NCBI GenBank assembly: GCA_949317995.1
Contig: OX439049.1
Coordinates: 9,401,395-9,465,394, forward strand
Reading direction: 5' to 3'
Length of the DNA stretch: 64,000 nt
Origin: Acholoe squamosa
Taxonomy: Eukaryota; Annelida; Polychaeta; Phyllodocida; Polynoidae
Shown here: piece by piece, positions 33,415 to 45,404 of the stretch
How positions within the stretch are numbered: the first letter of the stretch is position 1
Layout: each line of letters begins with the position of its first letter
Made by a program: the position numbers and the translations under genes
The notes under the pieces: model-generated
Seen by the model: the letters and a program-made list of their open reading frames with translations, nothing else
The model's database searches: none
Told to the model about the DNA's origin: nothing

Positions 33415-33625
33415 CCTTTAGGGGCGGTTGATGCATCAATGCATCATGCCAATTGGTCATCATGATGCATGAATGCAGTTTTGGGGAGTTATTCACCAGG
33501 GCTAAAATTGTGCATCGTGCCGACTGTACAGGGTTGATATATCCTGGTGGGTCGGCACGATGCAGCAATGAAGCACTTAATTGGTGCATCATGCCGACCC
33601 ATGGGCATGATGCACTCCTGCATCA
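33415..33625. mobile_element. Family H element
   Basis: Begins cctttaggggcggttgatgc and closes with gggcatgatgcactcctgca. Includes gcatgaatgcagttttgggg and gaagcacttaattggtgcat stems, one shortened. Confidence 0.7.
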
Positions 33626-34801
33626 TGCACTCTTCAAGAGTCAATCTTCAGACTTAGGAGATGACGGGATCGCGATTCCTTTTATCTGTCACAGCATCTT
33701 AGTGGTCTGGTAATGAGAGAAGCCATTTAATATTAAGGACAATTGCGTCTGCCCCTTTTCACCTCATTAATCAATGCATCTAACACAGCAGAAAATAAGC
33801 AAATAGGCACTGAAAACTAAGAAGATGCCACCAACATACTACAACCTGTAGGGATAAGCCAAATCATCAAAATGTGGGTCCTCAAGTCCATTATACTGGC
33901 ATTAGTTGCATCTTGTAGCTTTAAAATTAAATGTGTATTATACAATGCTTATCTTCAATTAATTCTCAAGTCATAAGTTTGGCTTATAGCTCTTTTTCAT
34001 GGTTAGCCGTGCAGCTTATATAGCTGGTTTTGCTCATACATGGTCTAAAGTAGGGCTTCCACTGAGGCCGTTTGACAAAAGTCTGTGCGATATTTGATTT
34101 TAGAGAACTAATGGAAAAGGATTTTTCATGATTTAATTGTCAGGGTACCTGTTGCATCCCTACCCCCATTCCCGCAAAATTATATTAGCTTGATTTATCC
34201 TGAACTGTGGGCGGAAACATATCCGGAAGATGCCCGATGTACGCCTGATTTAAAATGGTTCAAACACTCCTGAACTCAGGGTGGTGTAGATACATCAGCA
34301 CTGGTTGATGCATCGCGAGGACTGAGGGACATCGACCCAGGGGCATCATATTGCCCTTAGGGGTAAAAAGGTGAAAGGAGGTTTTCACAGAATAGGGCAG
34401 ATCGATAGACTGTACATGTGTGCCCCTTGGGAGTAGCTCAGGTTGGATTGTGGCTGGGGTCAATGCTAGGGGTGAGCTGCTCCATGTAAGGTTTTTTCTC
34501 CTGTACCCGATAGAATGCGATAGTCCCACAACAACATTTTACCGATCCTAGGTACCTACTTGTAATTAGGTATTCTGCATACATGTATTCAGATAGAACA
34601 GCAGATTTAACCACTACAGCCATATTATCTGGTTGCATGGCTGCTGCTGCATGCAGCCATTGTTTGAAGTGGTATTAGTGAGATAAGCACTAGTAAAACC
34701 TATCATAATGGGTTGCCAAAACTTAAGGAGTGTATTAGCCCTATAGATTCGGCATGATGCATTAATGTATTAGTGGATCTTAAGGGGTAGAAGGGCTATT
34801 A

Positions 34802-35456
34802 TCCTATATATAAAAAGGCATTAGTTCGCCGCTGGTCCCCATCCCATTGAAATAAGCTTGACTGCTTGCCAGGAACAGATAAACCAAAAGAGGCTAGCTA
34901 AAACTATGTCCTTTTTTGAGAATTAACTCAGTTTTTCTTCAAGATTTCATGCCTGTTAATATTTAGAGAAGCCCATATCTAATACAGCTTCTCCTCATCA
35001 AAGAAATGATGAAGTTCAATCGGAACTAAAAGTAAACAGATATTTTAATCAATAACCTCTAACCTCAAAATCATCAGCCTACTTTTTCATGCATTTTCGG
35101 ACATCTTGGATATCAGTCGATTCCAGATCTGGATTTTACTCATCTAGACCCTCATTTTGATATCTTTAATATATTAAGATCCGATGAGTACTTGCAGAGA
35201 AATGAAGAAAAATCCACATGCCTAGAGAATCTGCTTGGAGATTGCTCAATTGTTTGGTGCTGCTATGTTATGCAACGTTGCTAAGTTATGCGCTGCTTAG
35301 TTGCGTGCCTCTAGTGGATAGCACCAGGGGGCAGCACATTCACATAATCTGTGTTGGGCACCACCGATTTTGTTGAAAGCAGGGAGACAGGCAGGTGGGG
35401 GGGGGGGTCACAATTTAAGTGTTAGCTGCCCCACTCCCCTGGTGCCGAAGGCACTA
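34802..35456 (+). mobile_element. Helitron-like non-autonomous element, copy 1
   Basis: Begins TCCTATATATAAAAAGGC and ends ggtgccgaaggcaCTAG before T; the hairpin gtgcc/ggcac abuts the CTAG. Helitrons start TC, end CTRR after a hairpin and insert between A and T, which fits here (a|TC...CTAG|t). It shares cctagagaatctgc, ggagattg, ccagggggcagcaca with 43411-44077. No Rep/helicase is encoded. Confidence 0.5.
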
Positions 35457-35899
35457 GTAAGGGTTAAAACAGGCCAGTGAGCTGCTCAGACCACATGTCC
35501 TTGTATTGATGGAGCAGCTCATGGTAATCAAAGGGTCCATGTGGAGAACAGGTTTACAAGGGTCAAGCCCCTGTATGGATATCCCTGCGTGCTAGCCTGC
35601 TCACATGTGGTCCAAAAATACCTATTCGTAATCAATGCTCTATGGAGATGAAATTGCCTTAATTAAAGGAGCTCTGAATTGGCTACATTGGTCCTCGATT
35701 CATTGCGCCTTTAAAACCCTGAATTTATGCCGAGCCTTATAAGCCATTTCAGCAAGTAGCTACAGCCCATAGGGTATCTGTCAGGGAACTCAAGATTTTC
35801 AAACTCACTTCAGGGAGAAATGTTGATAGGGTAAGGCTAAGCTGATGCTAGAATGTGACACGTTTTCCTTCACCGTGAGTGTCATATATATTTACCTAA

Positions 35900-36122
35900 T
35901 TGTAAGGAATAAGTGTTGAATCTACCAGGGATCCTTGTAAAACCGAAAAGTGAGCAACCATAATTATATAGCAGTAAGCCGGTGTAGTTTTTACAAGAAG
36001 CCCCAGGTGGCAGTACAGTGGTACTCAAATGTACAAAGTCTCTCTGTGAAAATAAGATTGGATCATTGGTAACTTTGGGACAAGGATTCCGTCGTTATTT
36101 TGAGGACTTTTGTTTTATAGTA
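35900..36122 (+). mobile_element. Family C MITE
   Basis: gtgttgaatctaccaggga, gaagccccaggtggcagtac, and gtcgttattttgaggactt with a degraded tatagtat terminus. Confidence 0.7.
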
Positions 36123-36231
36123 TAGGGACCAGGGCATCTATCTTTGTCACCTTTTTGATGTATCTTTCCTATATACAGGACATTGCAGCAGGCAATGCTT
36201 AAACCATTTCAGAGTCGATCAATGCATTAAG

Positions 36232-36595
36232 CAGGGGTAGTCACTAACACTGGCCCGGGGGCCAATGGCCCGTAATTCTGGGTACGGGCCCGCAATTTTT
36301 TTTCCATTTACACCTTCCTATGGGCCCGGCTGGCCCACAGGAGTGCCCTGAAAGCAATTCTAGGATAAGGTTCACATACCAATATAGACATGTTATATGT
36401 CATTAGAAAGAGAAAACCATTACAAAACTGATCACCTACATGAGGATTTTCTATAACTTCTGTTTACAAGTAAGATTTTCTCTCAAAAAAAGTGTAATAC
36501 TTATTCTGGGCCCGTAGATATAGCTGCGGGTGCATAGGTCTCTGAAGCTGTGGGCCCGGGTGGCCCATGGCTGAAAATGTTAGTGTCTACCCCTG
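36232..36595. mobile_element. hAT-like MITE
   Basis: The ends CAGGGGTAGTCACTAACA and its mirrored counterpart TGTTAGTGTCTACCCCTG are 17 of 18 identical. CAGGGGT-type ends are common among animal hAT elements. I see no clean 8-bp duplication, so the superfamily is tentative. The GC-rich gggcccg motifs near both ends also pair. Confidence 0.65.
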
Positions 36596-37265
36596 ATTAG
36601 GTGTCATGTTTCTATGATGCAACAATGCAGCACTGAATTTTATGCATCATTCTGATGCTGCAAAAATGTATCGACCTCAATGGTTTGACATAAGAGAGGT
36701 TAAGATTTGGACGTGTATGCCTACCTGTACGGGTAGCGTCAAAGGTCATGTAAGGGGGAAATCCTAAGCTAGCAGTATACAACTTGTAGGCAAGGTATTT
36801 TGGACGTGTAGGGGGTGCTCTAGGCATGTAGGGAAAATAGATATATAAAATAATTGATAGTGATTATAATTGTAATTGGTATGGCTAACTAAATAATAGA
36901 TATCTGACAACCTGGTGGTGGTGTAAATTGGCCCAAATGTAATTATATTCCAAGGTAATTAGGTTTTGTTTACACCCCTGAGACCATTCAGCTGAGACCA
37001 CATACTTCAAGTGTTGATGGCCTCATATAATGCCATCTCACCTTAACCACCTTTACCTGTATCTATACCGGAGCCTGTACTTGTAGACCTTGCCGTACCC
37101 GTGCAGGTAGACGCCCAGGAATCTTAACCTCTCTATTATGCTTACACATTACCTGGGTGATCGAGTCACTCATGCGGGTTGCGTTCATGATGCACCGATG
37201 CAGTGCCGGTGTATCTACTCCCCATTTTCACTCTCTGGCGCTGGATTAGTAAGGGCATAATGCAT

Positions 37266-37352
37266 GGCTGGGCTTCCACTAGGTCCTTTTATCCCAGATG
37301 AAGGACGAGGTCCTTTATCTAAGGGATAAAAGGACTGAGTTGAAGCCTAGCC
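37266..37352. repeat. 30-bp-arm inverted repeat
   Basis: ggctgggcttcc/ggtccttttatccc at the left pairs with gggataaaaggac/gaagcctagcc at the right. Diverged H fragments lie on both sides (37150-37235 and 37720-37810). Confidence 0.6.
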
Positions 37353-38222
37353 AAGTACTATGACATTTATACCATGGTTTCAACCATTAAATTAATTATT
37401 TTACCTTATAAAGCCATGAAATGCACTGATTTTTGTTGCCAGTCGACGACAGAGCTCTGATTCGAATCAAAACATGCGTCTTCCTCAGCGAGTGGACCGG
37501 ACTGCGTGGACGCAAAATGTTAATATGACGTGTGTCCGAGGGGCATTTTCATAGAGCTACCGCTGGCAAGGAGTGCACGCGACGGCCAGAATACCCTTAG
37601 AGCATATGCCAACGTAACAGCTTGTATCAAAATTTTCCACGGTGCCTTAGCGTGTGCTAAATACATGGGTATATCAGGGTTGGGCACTGAAAACCAGTGC
37701 CGAAACGTGATAACCATGGTATAATGCATCATACCGACCATCTGGGACTGTACATCATCATGAATGCAGTCCTGGTGTGTGAGACCATTTACTGCAATGA
37801 TGCAAAGGGCATGTCAAGGTTCAGGCAGACCAATTCAAGTTAACCTTTACATTTATCTCATTTTATTTTAGTTAGATGTGTTTCAGATATCAATTATTTG
37901 GCTCGAAATAATGATTTAATCATGGTTTTCGGAACATCTAGGATGTTGCAACTATCCATGGAATACAGTATAGGGTCATTGCATAGGGGTGTTCAATAAG
38001 GGGTTCCTTGGTTAAACCTTTATAGTTAAGAGATAAAGCGCGATGCTGTCCTTAAAGTGTTAGCTATGTTGGGAGTGGTTGGTGTAAATTGGCTGTCAGC
38101 ACAGTAGATGGAAGTATAGGGGAGGAGGATAGCATCTGGTGGGGCAGCCAAGGCACGTCCAGACCCAGGAGGAGCCAGGGTGTCACCAAAATCTACTCAC
38201 TCACATTAGACATACATAGCTA

Positions 38223-38447
38223 CACTGTAGGAAATAACTGTTGAATCTACCAGGGATACCCATAAGTCTGAGCAGCGGACCACCGTAATTGACGAGCATT
38301 GCACCAGTGTAGTTGTTACAAGAAGCCCCAGGTGGCAGTGGGGTGATACACAAATGTACAAGGAATCCCTGTGAAAATAGGAATGGACCTATGGCAACTT
38401 TAGGACGAGGAATGCGCTGTTATTTCGACAACATTTTATTTACAGTG
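38223..38447 (+). mobile_element. Family C MITE
   Basis: Begins CACTGTAGGAAATAACTG after TA and ends TTTATTTACAGTG. The sequences flanking it share a ggagg..ccaggg.gtcaccaaaatctact block (38165-38195 and 38452-38485), so a host repeat was also duplicated around it. Confidence 0.8.
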
Positions 38448-39050
38448 AAGACTCAGGAGGAAGCAGGATGTCACCAAAATCTACTTACTCACATCAGGCA
38501 TACATAGCTACCTATCTAGGAAGGTAATTGGAGGACGGGACTTCTGAGGAGAATTGTATGCTATTTAGGAGGCATTGAGGAGGTTAGGAAAGACATATAG
38601 AAAGCAAAAGAGGTTGGGAGAAAAATACAGCCCTTCTGAGAAAAACAATAGAGAATGTAGACACAAATTGGCAAAAGCACTGGCTTAACTGCCATCAGTC
38701 GGGTGAATATTTCCTAATGCGGCTGTTTTTTTTCTATACTTTCTCAGTATTACAAATCAACAGTTTAGTGAAAATCCACCCAACCAATGGCAGTAGAACC
38801 TACGCTAAAGCCAGACGGGAGAAAGTGGGAGAAGAGTCAGAGGCAGAGAGGTAGACAGTTAGGGGCAGTGAGCAACAGAACTCATTTAAAGGCAGAAATA
38901 ATGAGACACAAAAAAGCATTGGCATCATTCATAAACAGCTAAATTAAGAGAAAAGTGAAGGAATTCGACACAGAGAAAAGAGAGAGGGCAGAGACTGAGA
39001 GGCAAAGGCCATGTTTGAAATTGTGAGAGTGTGTCAAACAGAGAATCAGA

Positions 39051-39072
39051 GAGAGAGAGAGAGAGAGAGAGA
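39051..39072. repeat. (GA)n microsatellite
   Basis: About 11 GA units within purine-rich sequence from about 38570 to 39070; a minus-strand frame of Ser-Leu repeats across it is a compositional artefact. Confidence 0.85.
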
Positions 39073-39839
39073 CGCTGACTGTGGAGCTGACTGGTCCCTG
39101 GTCTCACCATGTGCTATAATCAGTGCACCAGACTTGTTCCTGGCATGCCATCCAGTTTGGATGTATGATACCCATCAGAATAACGTGTGAAGTTCCCAGA
39201 TTGGAACTGTTATAAATGTGCATTCAATTGAACAAGAAACCTTGCTAGACCGATCTAATGGCCACCGACAGATCGATGCCTGGTGTAGATCACCTAATGG
39301 CCTATCGATCGTGTGGTTGTGCCTTGACACCAGTTATATATAGCATAAGCTGAGACTGTGCCTGTCATCAATATCTAGTAAAATGTGACAGAAACCAATT
39401 ACTTGTCACATCTTGTAGATATCCGTAGTAGTGGGAATCATGACTAATGGTGATCTCACAGGGGGAACCCTCAGTCAGGCCCACTACGAGGGAATCTTTG
39501 TATTTATTTCACGTTATCTGAGTCAGAAATGTTGAAAATTCTTTTGAAATGACATGAAAAGATATTATTTACATGTTTTATAACCATTTGCTCTTACTGG
39601 CGTGTTATCTCCTTGGGAGTGTAAGATACGCAGCTTCTATGTTAATCCTATGGGCCGTCTGTATCCCACTGTTCCAAACATGAAATAATGTATGTTATTT
39701 CATGTTGAAGACACCTATAGTAAAGCGTATGGACGGCCATTCTCAACATAAGGAAACTGAATCTCATTCTGCACGGGCCCATTCCCCATTGTCATGTCAT
39801 CAAATAGCCTCAAGGCCTTTTTATAAAAAAGTAGAATTT

Positions 39840-40190
39840 CTAGAACTCACCAGGACTACATTCGTGCATTATATCGGCCCTATGTGGTTAATACACTGCC
39901 CTGGGCTTCCCTAGCCTACTTAAAAGGGTCTATATCTCCTCTTTCCTATCCCCTCAGATGTGTGTGGTGCACATATGTGCAGGCACCGACACATTCCTTT
40001 GTGAAATTGTGTAATGTCGTTCTCGCCATGAATATGACGTTAGCTGTCGAAATGGCGTTAAACATATATTACTCACTCACTGATACACTCCCAGAGATTC
40101 CAGATGATGCTTCAATCAAGTCCCGCCACCACTTCATTTAAGCATCATGCCAGCTATGATACACTCCTGCACCAGTGGCCTCAAAGGGCT
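39840..40190. mobile_element. Family H element split by a family S insertion
   Basis: The left piece (39850-39897: cgtgcattatatcggcccta, gtggttaatacact) and right piece (40083-40190: atacactcccagag, cacttcatttaagcatcatg) follow the H order. The near-repeat atacactgcc/atacactccc at the borders is the target duplication. Confidence 0.65.
39898..40082 (+). mobile_element. Family S retroposon inserted in family H
   Basis: Matches the 15.1-kb copy over its whole length, from gggcttccctagcctact to cgttaaacatatattactca and the cactcactg tail. The insertion shows that this H copy is older than the S insertion. Confidence 0.7.
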
Positions 40191-40589
40191 GAAAGGGTTA
40201 GAGGCTTAACTGATATGGGTAACATGAGATGAGCTGGTTATTTCTACCAATCCAGGTGTTTCCCTTTAATTAGTTGCAGACCTTCAATCCCTTTCCTAAT
40301 TAATCTGTGTTATTAATCATACTTCTTTTGCTTATCCCCTGGAGATAATTGTCAGGTAATGGGAAGAACTTGGTCTGCAATTACTGCCAAACGCCCAGAA
40401 AGTGACACATTTCTAGGGATGGTGTAAGATCTGTCCTTCATCCTAGAAAAAGAGAAAAATATAAAAGTTTCAGGTTACCCTTGCTACCTAGCAGAACAGA
40501 GTCAGTCTAAACAAATAACTCTTTGACTATTCAACCTATTTCTGATATTATTGAATTATTTTCTTTTGAAAATAATTCATTCACATCTA

Positions 40590-41140
40590 ACAGTCTGCGC
40601 TAGAATTTTGTCCAGATCGTACTCAGTGACCTCACTGCCTCCACTCATATTGGGAGTGCTCAGCCATGACCAGGCAGTACACACAGCCTCCACACACCTG
40701 AGAAGTACTACTATGTATGAATCTCTGTCTCAGGTGTGTGGAGGCCGTGTCTACTGCCTGGTCATGGCTGAGCACTCCCAATATGCTATCAAGTTGAATT
40801 ATATACTTGTAGTATGTCTCAGGTGTGTGGAGGCCGTGTCTACTGCCTGGTCACGACTGAGCACTCCCAATATGCTATCAAGTTGAATTATATACTTGTA
40901 GTATGTCTCAGGTGTGTGGAGGCCGTGTCTACTGCCTGGTCACGACTGAGCACACCCAATATGCTATCAAGTTGAATTATATACTTGTAGTATGTCTCAG
41001 GTGTGTGGAGGCCGTGTCTACTGCCTGGTCACGACTGAGCACACCCAATATGCTTTCAAGTTGAATCATATGCTTGTTCTATGGTAACTACGTTCCGTAA
41101 CCATGAGGAAATAATTCATCACAGCTACGCTGTGAACATT
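40590..41140 (+). mobile_element. Dispersed element with internal 89-bp tandem repeats
   Basis: Begins tctaacagtctgcgctagaa and ends ttcatcacagctacgctgtg with a terminal hairpin, like 8349-8940. Inside, an 89-bp unit (tgtctcaggtgtgtggaggc ... atatacttgtagta) starts at 40727, 40815, 40904 and 40993. An inverted partial unit (40650-40701) precedes the array, so the first unit can fold back on it. Confidence 0.7.
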
Positions 41141-41354
41141 TCCTTAAAAAAGATCCTAAATTCCTCAAATTTACGTCTCCTTGTATTTATGGTACATTAT
41201 TCCATAAGTTATTCTCATAGTTTGTGCTTTGATCCCCTGGTACTTTCAATACCTAAATAATGATAATAGATGAAATGAAAAGTAAAGATAATGAGAGGTG
41301 GCATGTATACTGTTGAAACATGTGCTGATTTTGAAATATCTTTTTTTTTTCAAT

Positions 41355-41394
41355 GGTAATTCCGGCACTTATTGCAAAAAAAAAAAAAAAAAAG
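41355..41394. repeat. Poly-A tract in T/A-rich sequence
   Basis: An 18-base A run at 41376-41393 follows cttattgc, adjoining a family J fragment. It could be a retroposon tail, but no body is recognisable. Confidence 0.4.
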
Positions 41395-41469
41395 AATCAG
41401 CATCCAAACAGGCCAATATGATTAGAACTTTTCCAAAGCTTTCTCAGAAGCTACTGAACTAAGTGAGTA

Positions 41470-41690
41470 CTGTAATGGTCTATATAAGCGCCCGGCCGCT
41501 CACAGATTTCAATCTCGCTGTACCCACTCCGCTCTAAGACTGGCGCTTATTTAAGATACAGTTTTCAGTACTTAATGCTGATTTCAATACCCCTATACCT
41601 CTGGTGCTTATTCAAGGCTTACACTCATTTGAGATGCTGGCGCTTGTTTGTGACCCGGTCCTTTAACGGGTCATTATGGTATTAATGAGA
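41470..41690. repeat. Family J repeat, well preserved
   Basis: Starts actgtaatggtctatataag, has gactggcgcttatttaagat and ctctggtgcttattcaaggc units and ends ctttaacgggtcattatggt. The two ends are loosely inverted (tactgtaatgg / cattatggta), consistent with a non-autonomous DNA element. Confidence 0.6.
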
Positions 41691-41832
41691 ATGTCAACCT
41701 TACAATGTAGATACATAGGGGCGGTGTTTGACTTAGGACAAAGGTGAATTATCCAATACCTCTTACTAAGTCACATACATAGAAGTTTGCTTTCCATTAG
41801 AGCTCTGTTTAAACACCCTAGCGCTTTGGATA

Positions 41833-42565
41833 TGCTGACTTTCTGGTCACTGGTGACGGGATTGTCAGCCTATCTGATGCTATTGTACCACACATAACCT
41901 TGAACACCCTTTCTGTGACTGCTACTCTTATAAAGCCTTGAACTGGATTTCTCCTATATAAGAATCTATCCTATTCCTATATATAGAATAAAATTCTATA
42001 CTGTACACCAGGTATAGAAAAGAAGCTTGTCCCGCAGGGCTACTAATGTAGGATTAGAATAGAATCTTGCCCCACAGGGCTATCAATTTAACATTGATAC
42101 TTTAGGGAATAGAATAGAATTTTGTCCCGCAGGGCTATCAATTCAAACCTTCTATTATAACCCTTAATAAAGCATGAATTTCATATTGATAGCCCTGCGG
42201 CGGAAAATTCTATTCAATTCCCTAAAGTATCAATTTTAAATTGATAGCCCTGTGGGGCAAAATTTCTATGCTATTCCTTAATAGAGTCCAATCTAATTCT
42301 ATGCTATTCCAAATTGGTTAAAAATACTGTATACAACCAATAAGGATAGTATCATTAGGGTTTAGGGTTGTTCCTCTAGTTCTATAAGAAGAGAGGGATG
42401 TTATCATGGATTGAAAAGAAGAAATCATGGCTTATTAAAACCATGATAACATCCCTCTCTTCTTATAGAACTAGAGTAACAGCCCTAAACCCTAATGATA
42501 CTGTCCCTATTGGTTGTATACAGGATGAGTGACCAGTGACAGGAAAGTCAGCCTATCCGATAGGC
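41833..42565. mobile_element. Multi-level palindromic element
   Basis: There are three sets of inverted arms. The outer set is ctgactttctggtcactgg at 41835 against its complement at 42533-42556. Inside, about 100-bp arms at 42049-42155 and 42183-42296 share ccacagggctatcaattt and gatactttagggaat. Next to them, 83-bp arms at 42327-42410 and 42441-42523 share atacaaccaat, tcattagggtttagggt and tagttctataagaagagagg with few mismatches. No coding block. Confidence 0.7.
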
Positions 42566-42700
42566 TGACTGTGGGCATCCGGTCATCGTATCGTATACGC
42601 TGACCGCAGATGGGTGGGGTTGTTTAAAACCCTTTGTAGGGGCCAGAGAGTGCAGTGAAGGGTTATTTATATCATGTTGGATTCAGCAGCCCCATAGATC

Positions 42701-43023
42701 TAAGGAAGTGATCAGCTTTTAACGACAGGGGGGGTGGTGGGTTTGCGTGCGGACGCGCGAAAAACATTTTTCAACCCTCCCTTGAGGGGTGAACAAAATT
42801 TGGACCCCTCCTAGGTGTGAAAATCACATGCGAAATTGCCCTTTTAACCTTTTGTAACATGTGGGGTTTTCCACTGAAACAGGTGGAATTATTAATAACC
42901 CCAATCAGAGGGTTTAAAAAAATTCTGACCGCCCCCCAGTTAAGGGTAAAAGAAATTCTGACCCCCCCCCCTCAAACCCACCAGCCCCCCTCCCCCTGTT
43001 GTTAAAAAAATGATCACTCCCTA
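42701..43023. mobile_element. Family G MITE
   Basis: The right end gttaaaaaaatgatcactcc plus ctaa is well kept; the left end taaggaagtgatcagctttt is diverged. The interior is rich in g and c runs with gggtgaacaaaattt and gggtgaaaatc units. Confidence 0.65.
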
Positions 43024-43410
43024 ACCTGTATTGCACACTCCCATACAGAAACACCCACACTGTATTTCACGGCCAATTGCAGCATCCTAAATGGACGTAC
43101 AACTATGAATAAATCATTAAATCACGCCAAATAAATAAGGTTTTGAATGTATCTCAATACATAAACACAAAAAAAAAGCAGATGTTCTTTTGAATTGGTC
43201 TGACTTGGTCAATTCCGTCAGCCATGAATCCATTATAATTCTGCTATTTGTGACCAGGCAAGCAAAAACGCCTCTCTGCAGGGAAATTCATTATCAAAGT
43301 TCATCTCAAGATCTTGAAAATGAGACATCATTGGCTTGAATATTCCTAGTAGGTATGTCAGAACCCCTCCTTGAACATAGGTCATTATTCAGATCGGAAA
43401 TCGATGATTA

Positions 43411-44077
43411 CCCTATATATAAAAATGGGTTAGTAGATCACTGGTTACTTTTGCAAAAAATAATGACTGCTTTAGCCTAGGGTACTTGTGAGGTACCAGA
43501 TGAAGCAAAATTTTTAGGCTGTGAAGCAGTGAGGAAAGTGCCAGCTAACTCGACCTCCTACTTATACATTATATCAAAACTAGAATAGATAATTATCTAC
43601 CTGATTGGCCTTACGGTTTTATTATTAATATTTTATCTAATTCATTATTTAGTAAATGTTTTATAACCTCAAAACTCTTCAGTCAGGCTGCAATGGACGC
43701 CATCTTGGATCTCGATCCAAATAGACCAAAGCTTTTCACGATGTCAATGTCTACCCTCTTAATTATGAATTTTCTGGACAGTACTCAATGAGATATTCAA
43801 TCTGATAGGTCATACATGAAAATCGGCCAAGTAGTTTAGCAGATATACAAGAAAGCTAACCTTCGAGAGAATCTGCATGGAGATTGTAAAAATGTTTGAC
43901 GTTGCTATGTGATGTGCAGTTGCTACGTTACATGTTGCTAACTAACATGTTGCTAACTAACGCACCTTTAATGTAACATACCAGGGGGCAGCACAGAAGC
44001 AGCTGTGGTAATGGGGGTTGCAGATAATTTATTGGAAGCACACTTTGCCCCCCACTATCTAGTGGCAAAGCCAGTAG
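43411..44077 (+). mobile_element. Helitron-like element, copy 2
   Basis: Begins CCTATATATAAAAATGGG and ends agtggcaaagccagTAGT, where tggc/gcca forms the terminal hairpin. Matches copy 1 best at both ends and over gagaatctgcatggagattg and ccagggggcagcac. The terminus is more diverged than in copy 1. Confidence 0.5.
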
Positions 44078-44424
44078 TTAAGGTCTGAATACATTATAAA
44101 CCATAATAGTGTCTAAAAACACGATAAATCAGCCTTTTCCATAAAAAATACATAACAATATGGTGTTTTTATCGTAGATTTTGATCTAGAAGGAATTTTC
44201 CATTTCTGTTTTCAGTTTTAAGTTTTTGGTGAGTATCCCTGAAAATTGGCATCAAAATCTGCAAATTCTGCCCCTCCAATGCCCCCCTGGTGGCCAAATG
44301 GGAATTAAAAATCCCCGCGGAGGGATGTTCTCCCTTGATGGGTCACATTTATTCTGCCACTATTACGTGCACTTTTGGTGATTCTGTCATGATTCCATAA
44401 TGGAATCATGGCAGAATAAAGCTA

Positions 44425-44645
44425 GGGATCCACTGCCGTGAGTTTGTTGCGAATTGTACTCGTGCATGTGTCCTCGCAGAGCACTCGCAAATATCAAATT
44501 ATTTTGATTTTTGCAAATGCGGTCACACGCCGCACGGACACCTCATGAACGTTGTTACAGCAGCAGATCCACTGGTGGAAGCTTTTTTGCGACAGCACAC
44601 GCAAGAGTACCACTCGCAAGAAATTTGCGGCAGTGGATCCCCACT
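44425..44645. mobile_element. MITE with 45-bp inverted ends
   Basis: agggatccactgccgtgagt at the left is mirrored by tttgcggcagtggatcccca at the right, and cgaattgtactcgtgc by gcaagagtaccactcg. A separate short hairpin (tgattccataatggaatca) lies just upstream at 44390-44410. Confidence 0.65.
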
Positions 44646-45067
44646 TAACATAAAAATCATGGCTGATGGAATGAGAGTTGGCAGTGGATGTAGCCCTTAA
44701 GCAGTCAATAATAGGGTTTAAGGTGAAACATGTATAATCCATATCTGAGACATGTTCAAAGAAACCATCCTTATTATTGCCCCAAGCCCTCCAAGACAAA
44801 ACACAGGCTGCCTGCAGCTCTATTGATTTTCATTTCCACCAGATACTGCCCCCCCCACCTGCTATCTTCTGGGTCCTCTCTCCACCTCATTTCCTGCTAC
44901 TTGGCATATATCCTGTCATGGAAGTATTTAGTCTGTCCTGAAACAAATGGAAACACATATATATGAAGTGTCAGTGGTTTTATATTTTCTTACGTGCTTG
45001 ATTTATTCAATTTTTCCATTGCTTAGATTTCCCCTGTACTTATGACACTCAGTACCTATTTACCATA

Positions 45068-45312
45068 CACTGTAAAGAACAAACTTTATTACATTTAATG
45101 TTGAACCTACCAGGGATCCTTGTAAAACTAAACCATAGTAATCATTAAGCAGGGAGTCAGTGTAGTTTTTACAAGAAACCACAGGTGGCAGTATGGTGGT
45201 ACAAAGAACCTCTGTGAAAATAATGACATCTCTGTAAAAATAACAACGGATCGCTGGCAATTTAGGGATGAGGAATCCTTCCTTATTTTGACGACACTTT
45301 TTTTTACAGTAT
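45068..45312 (+). mobile_element. Family C MITE
   Basis: Starts CACTGTAAAGAACAAAC and ends TTTTTTTTACAGT. Like the copy at 20958 it carries a second tctctgtaaaaataac block, so these two are probably a subfamily. Confidence 0.75.
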
Positions 45313-45404
45313 AGAGGCCTTTTCTTTAGCACCTCACAGATTTCAACACTACCCCGGCACTTATACAAGATAGATGCAAGACTTATACAAGACTTGAGGT
45401 CACC

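Noticed and set aside
36232-36595. 8-bp target duplication for the hAT-like MITE
   Set aside because: The flanks gcattaag and attaggtg do not match, so the hAT assignment rests on the ends only.
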